A stretch of DNA of 36,354 nucleotides, from NCBI GenBank assembly GCA_004356735.1, contig SMWR01000054.1, positions 1-36,354 of the forward strand. The letters are read 5' to 3'. Each line of letters starts with the position of its first letter. Position 1 is the stretch's first letter. The translations under genes and the position numbers were made by a program. A model generated the notes under the pieces. The model did not search any database. It saw only the letters and a program-made list of their open reading frames with translations, and was not told the origin of the DNA. This document shows positions 34,344-36,354 of the stretch, piece after piece. Source of the stretch: Deltaproteobacteria bacterium (lineage in GTDB: Bacteria > Myxococcota_A > UBA9160 > SMWR01).

Positions 34344-34372
34344 CGGGGGTTCGAAGCCCTCCCCCGCTGCCA
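34344..34372 (+). other. tRNA-like 3' fragment (T-arm, acceptor strand and CCA)
   Basis: GGGGG (34345-34349), the seven-base loop TTCGAAG and CCCTC (34357-34361) fold as a tRNA T-arm with one G-T pair. CCCCGCT, a discriminator G and CCA (34370-34372) follow with exact tRNA spacing. A matching 5' acceptor strand AGCGGGG and a D-arm are not found upstream. A CTCATGACCC stretch just before it (34328-34337) recalls an initiator tRNA anticodon arm but does not fold well. A strong terminator begins four bases after CCA. The simplest view is the 3' end of a tRNA gene left at an integration site. Confidence 0.5.
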
Positions 34373-34375
34373 TCG

Positions 34376-34412
34376 AAGCCCCCGGAACCGGAAGGTTCCG
34401 GGGGCTTTCGTG
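34376..34412 (+). terminator. Strong intrinsic terminator
   Basis: AAGCCCCCGGAACC (34376-34389) and GGTTCCGGGGGCTT (34394-34407) form a perfect 14-base stem with a GGAA tetraloop, followed by TCGTGTTT. It sits directly after the tRNA-like fragment, as expected for a tRNA gene terminator. Confidence 0.85.
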
Positions 34413-34616
34413 TTTCAGGCTCCAGCTGCGCTGTGGGAATTCAATCGGGACTTCGCGGCGCGGCGACAGAGCAAGTCCGCAGGCACTTCGCCCTCACGAA
34501 CCTCGAGTGGGCTGGGTAGGCATCGGAGGGACGGATTCCAGAGCGTTGTTTTTTCAACGGCCACAGTCCAGAATGTCATGCGAGGCAGCTGAGTTGCGCA
34601 CCGTCGGCTACATCGA

Positions 34617-36197
34617 GTGAGCGAACGTCGAGCCCTTAACGGGCTGCGGTACTTCGCGGTCCCGGCGCTCGCCATCGCCGCGACCGGCGGGATCTTCCTC
34701 GCCAACCTGCGGCGCTACACCTTCCTTTCGGACGATGCCTTCATCAGCTTCCGCTACGCCCACCACCTCGTACAGGGCCTCGGACTCGTCTGGAACGTCG
34801 GCGAGGCAGTGGAGGGCTACACGAACTTCCTCTGGGTGCTGCTCATGGCCGGCGCGCTTGCCCTGGGGCTCCGCCCCGAGGTCATCTCCAACGCGCTGGG
34901 CATCACCAGCGGCGTGGGCGTGCTCACCGCGCTCGTGGTCTTCTCGGCTCGGGCCACGAGCTGGCGTAATCCCCTCATCTGGTTGGCGCCGCTGACACTG
35001 GCCACAAGCCGCAGCTTCGTCGCCTGGTGCACCGGCGGGCTCGAGACCATGTTCTTCACGCTGCTCGTGCTGCTCGCCTTCTTGCGCTTTGTGCGCGAGC
35101 ACGAGAGACGCGAGGAAGCGCCGGTAGGCTCGGCCCTCCTCTTCGCAGCGGCCACCCTGACGCGTCCCGAAGGCGCCCTCTTCGCCGCCGTGGCGGGAAG
35201 CGCGCTCGTGTTGGAGTGTCTGCGGGGCCGGCGGTCGCTGCGCGCGGTAACGCTCTTCGCTGTCCCCTACGCCACCGTCGTTGGCGCCCACCTGCTCTGG
35301 CGCCACGCCACCTACGGCTTCTGGCTTCCGAACAGCTTCTACGCCAAGGTACCCGGCGCCGCGTGGGAGAAGGGCGCCCGCTACCTCTTCACCTTCCACG
35401 AGGAATACCGGATCCTCTGGTTCCTGCCGCTCACTCTGCCCGCCCTCGTGCTGGGACGCCGCCATGCCGCCGGCCTTTTCTTTGCCGCCATCGCGACGTA
35501 TCTCCTCTACGTCGCATTCGTGGGCGGCGACTGGTTTGAGTTTCGCTTCCTCGTCGTCGTCCTGCCCCTGCTCTACTGGCTGCTGGCCGAGTCGCTGGTG
35601 TGCCTGGTGGAGCGCGCCCGGCCGGGCCGGCTGCGCCTGGCCGTGGCGACGCTCGCCGCGGTGGCCGCGGGCCTGCTCGTGGTGGCCACCCACGTCGGTT
35701 CGCGCCGCCCTGAGGCACGGCGCTTGGCACCATACGGGATCACGAGCATCGAGGGCATCGACCGCTACGCGCGCTCGCGAATTGCCGAAGGACGCTTCCT
35801 GCGCCAGCTCATCGACGAGGGTGTCCTGCCGCGGGACCTGCGCATCGCCGTCAGCGGCGCCGGCGCCGTTCCGTACTACACGGACTGGCCGACGTTGGAC
35901 CTGCACGGGCTGAACGACGTCGAGATCGCCCACTCGCCGATTGCGAAGCGCGGCTGGATCGGGCACGAGCGCTCGGCGAGCCTCGAGCTGCTGCGTCGCC
36001 GGAACGTGGCGGTCGTGGACGTCGTGAACCGCCTGGTCCACGACTCGCGGATCGACCGCCGCGTCCGCGGCGCGCGCTTGTATCCGGAGCTGCCGCTGCA
36101 GGTGATTCCCGTGCGCGGCCGCTATTTCAAGTTCGCGACGCCCCTGTCGCGCGAGGAACTCGCGCGGGCCCTCGCGCCCCTGGAACTCGCCGACTGA
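34617..36197 (+). CDS. GT-C-type membrane glycosyltransferase-like protein
   Basis: The 526-aa protein has ten or more membrane segments. Its first outer loop carries the acidic pair typical of GT-C enzymes in TFLSDDAFISFRYAHHLVQG, followed by LVWNVGEAVEGYTNFLW. This block closely recalls arabinofuranosyltransferase AftB-like and related proteins that use polyprenyl-phosphate sugars. RPEGALFAAVAGSAL and a C-terminal soluble domain (VSGAGAVPYYTDWPTLDLHGLND) follow. The substrate is unknown. The GTG at 34617 is the only reasonable start before the first membrane segment. The gap upstream (34413-34616) has no recognised feature. A hairpin follows the gene directly. Confidence 0.82.
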   Translation: MSERRALNGLRYFAVPALAIAATGGIFLANLRRYTFLSDDAFISFRYAHHLVQGLGLVWNVGEAVEGYTNFLWVLLMAGALALGLRPEVISNALGITSGVGVLTALVVFSARATSWRNPLIWLAPLTLATSRSFVAWCTGGLETMFFTLLVLLAFLRFVREHERREEAPVGSALLFAAATLTRPEGALFAAVAGSALVLECLRGRRSLRAVTLFAVPYATVVGAHLLWRHATYGFWLPNSFYAKVPGAAWEKGARYLFTFHEEYRILWFLPLTLPALVLGRRHAAGLFFAAIATYLLYVAFVGGDWFEFRFLVVVLPLLYWLLAESLVCLVERARPGRLRLAVATLAAVAAGLLVVATHVGSRRPEARRLAPYGITSIEGIDRYARSRIAEGRFLRQLIDEGVLPRDLRIAVSGAGAVPYYTDWPTLDLHGLNDVEIAHSPIAKRGWIGHERSASLELLRRRNVAVVDVVNRLVHDSRIDRRVRGARLYPELPLQVIPVRGRYFKFATPLSREELARALAPLELAD

Positions 36198-36218
36198 AGC
36201 CCGATTCGCACTCGGGCT
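36198..36218 (+). terminator. Hairpin after the GT-C-like gene
   Basis: AGCCCGA (36198-36204) and TCGGGCT (36212-36218) form a seven-base stem with a seven-base loop immediately after the stop codon. There is no T-run, so it is a weak intrinsic terminator at best. Confidence 0.5.
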
Positions 36219-36222
36219 GGAC

Positions 36223-36243
36223 GTGGGGGACTTGTGGGGGACT
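36223..36243. repeat. Direct repeat GTGGGGGACT, period 11
   Basis: GTGGGGGACT occurs at 36223-36232 and again at 36234-36243. A similar GTGGGGGGACT occurs at 26658-26668 within the recombinase remnant. Such G-rich direct repeats could be recombinase arm sites, which is inference. The rest of the window to 36354 shows no gene I can support. Confidence 0.4.
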
Positions 36244-36354
36244 CGGTGCATGAATCGGTAGTATTCGGACGCATTGGACGCATTCCATGGGCCACCCCTT
36301 CCGCGCATCCATCGGTCATCGTTGCGGCTTCCCCAATCGTCGGGCTGGGCGGGA

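Noticed and set aside
34282-34372. Complete tRNA gene of about 91 bases
   Set aside because: CGCGGG at 34282 cannot pair with the 3' acceptor strand CCCCGCT, and no D-arm or well-formed anticodon stem is visible.
34608-36308. Minus-strand frame of 566 codons opposite the GT-C-like gene
   Set aside because: The translation is rich in Gln, Glu, Gly and His without hydrophobic periodicity, while the plus strand gives a coherent membrane protein.

Overview
This is a GC-rich window of about 36 kb from a Gram-negative bacterium. The lipid A gene lpxD, a HemX/CcsA-like protein placed before hemA, and a fused CobA-HemD protein point to a deltaproteobacterial-type lineage (Myxococcota or Desulfobacterota in the broad sense). 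That placement is inference from gene content. No rRNA, intact tRNA or CRISPR array was recognised.

Left third (1-8.4 kb): trxA on the minus strand faces away from a long plus-strand operon. The operon starts at a near-consensus promoter (839-867). It runs through a possible small leader ORF, a deoxyhypusine-synthase-like protein, a macro-domain protein, a HemX-like membrane protein, hemA, hemC, a cobA/hemD fusion, hemB and a small DUF4177-like gene. Most junctions are ATGA or GTGA overlaps, so translation is probably coupled. Together these genes convert glutamyl-tRNA to uroporphyrinogen III and on to precorrin-2. The operon ends in a dense block of palindromes (8356-8508), including two 26-bp inverted arms that each contain a 14-bp palindrome.

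Middle (8.5-26.6 kb): a minus-strand trio (a 137-aa protein, a membrane protein with a pilin-like tail, and a UbiB-family kinase), a CBS protein and a MATE transporter come first. A PLP enzyme and an aldehyde dehydrogenase diverge from a shared gap. A housekeeping run follows: universal stress protein, lpxD, rnhB, truD, cysK, gamma-carbonic anhydrase and a TetR regulator. A methyltransferase gene broken by two frameshifts, an acyl carrier protein gene and polA complete this part. Within it, the carbonic anhydrase gene ends in a tandem repeat, RNase HII has GVG where GRG is expected, and PolA has a degenerate proofreading domain.

Right third (26.6-36.4 kb): this looks like an accessory island. 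Its left edge holds a tyrosine recombinase C-terminal remnant and an IS3-type OrfA remnant. Its right edge holds an IS3-type OrfB C-terminal remnant in the opposite orientation and a tRNA-like 3' fragment with a strong terminator. Inside are a polytopic GT-C-like protein and an overlapping pair typical of Planctomycetes: a Tat-exported DUF1501 protein and a 931-aa DUF2231/cytochrome/PSD1 protein. A second GT-C-like membrane protein lies beyond the tRNA fragment. The island was probably acquired and its mobility genes have since decayed.
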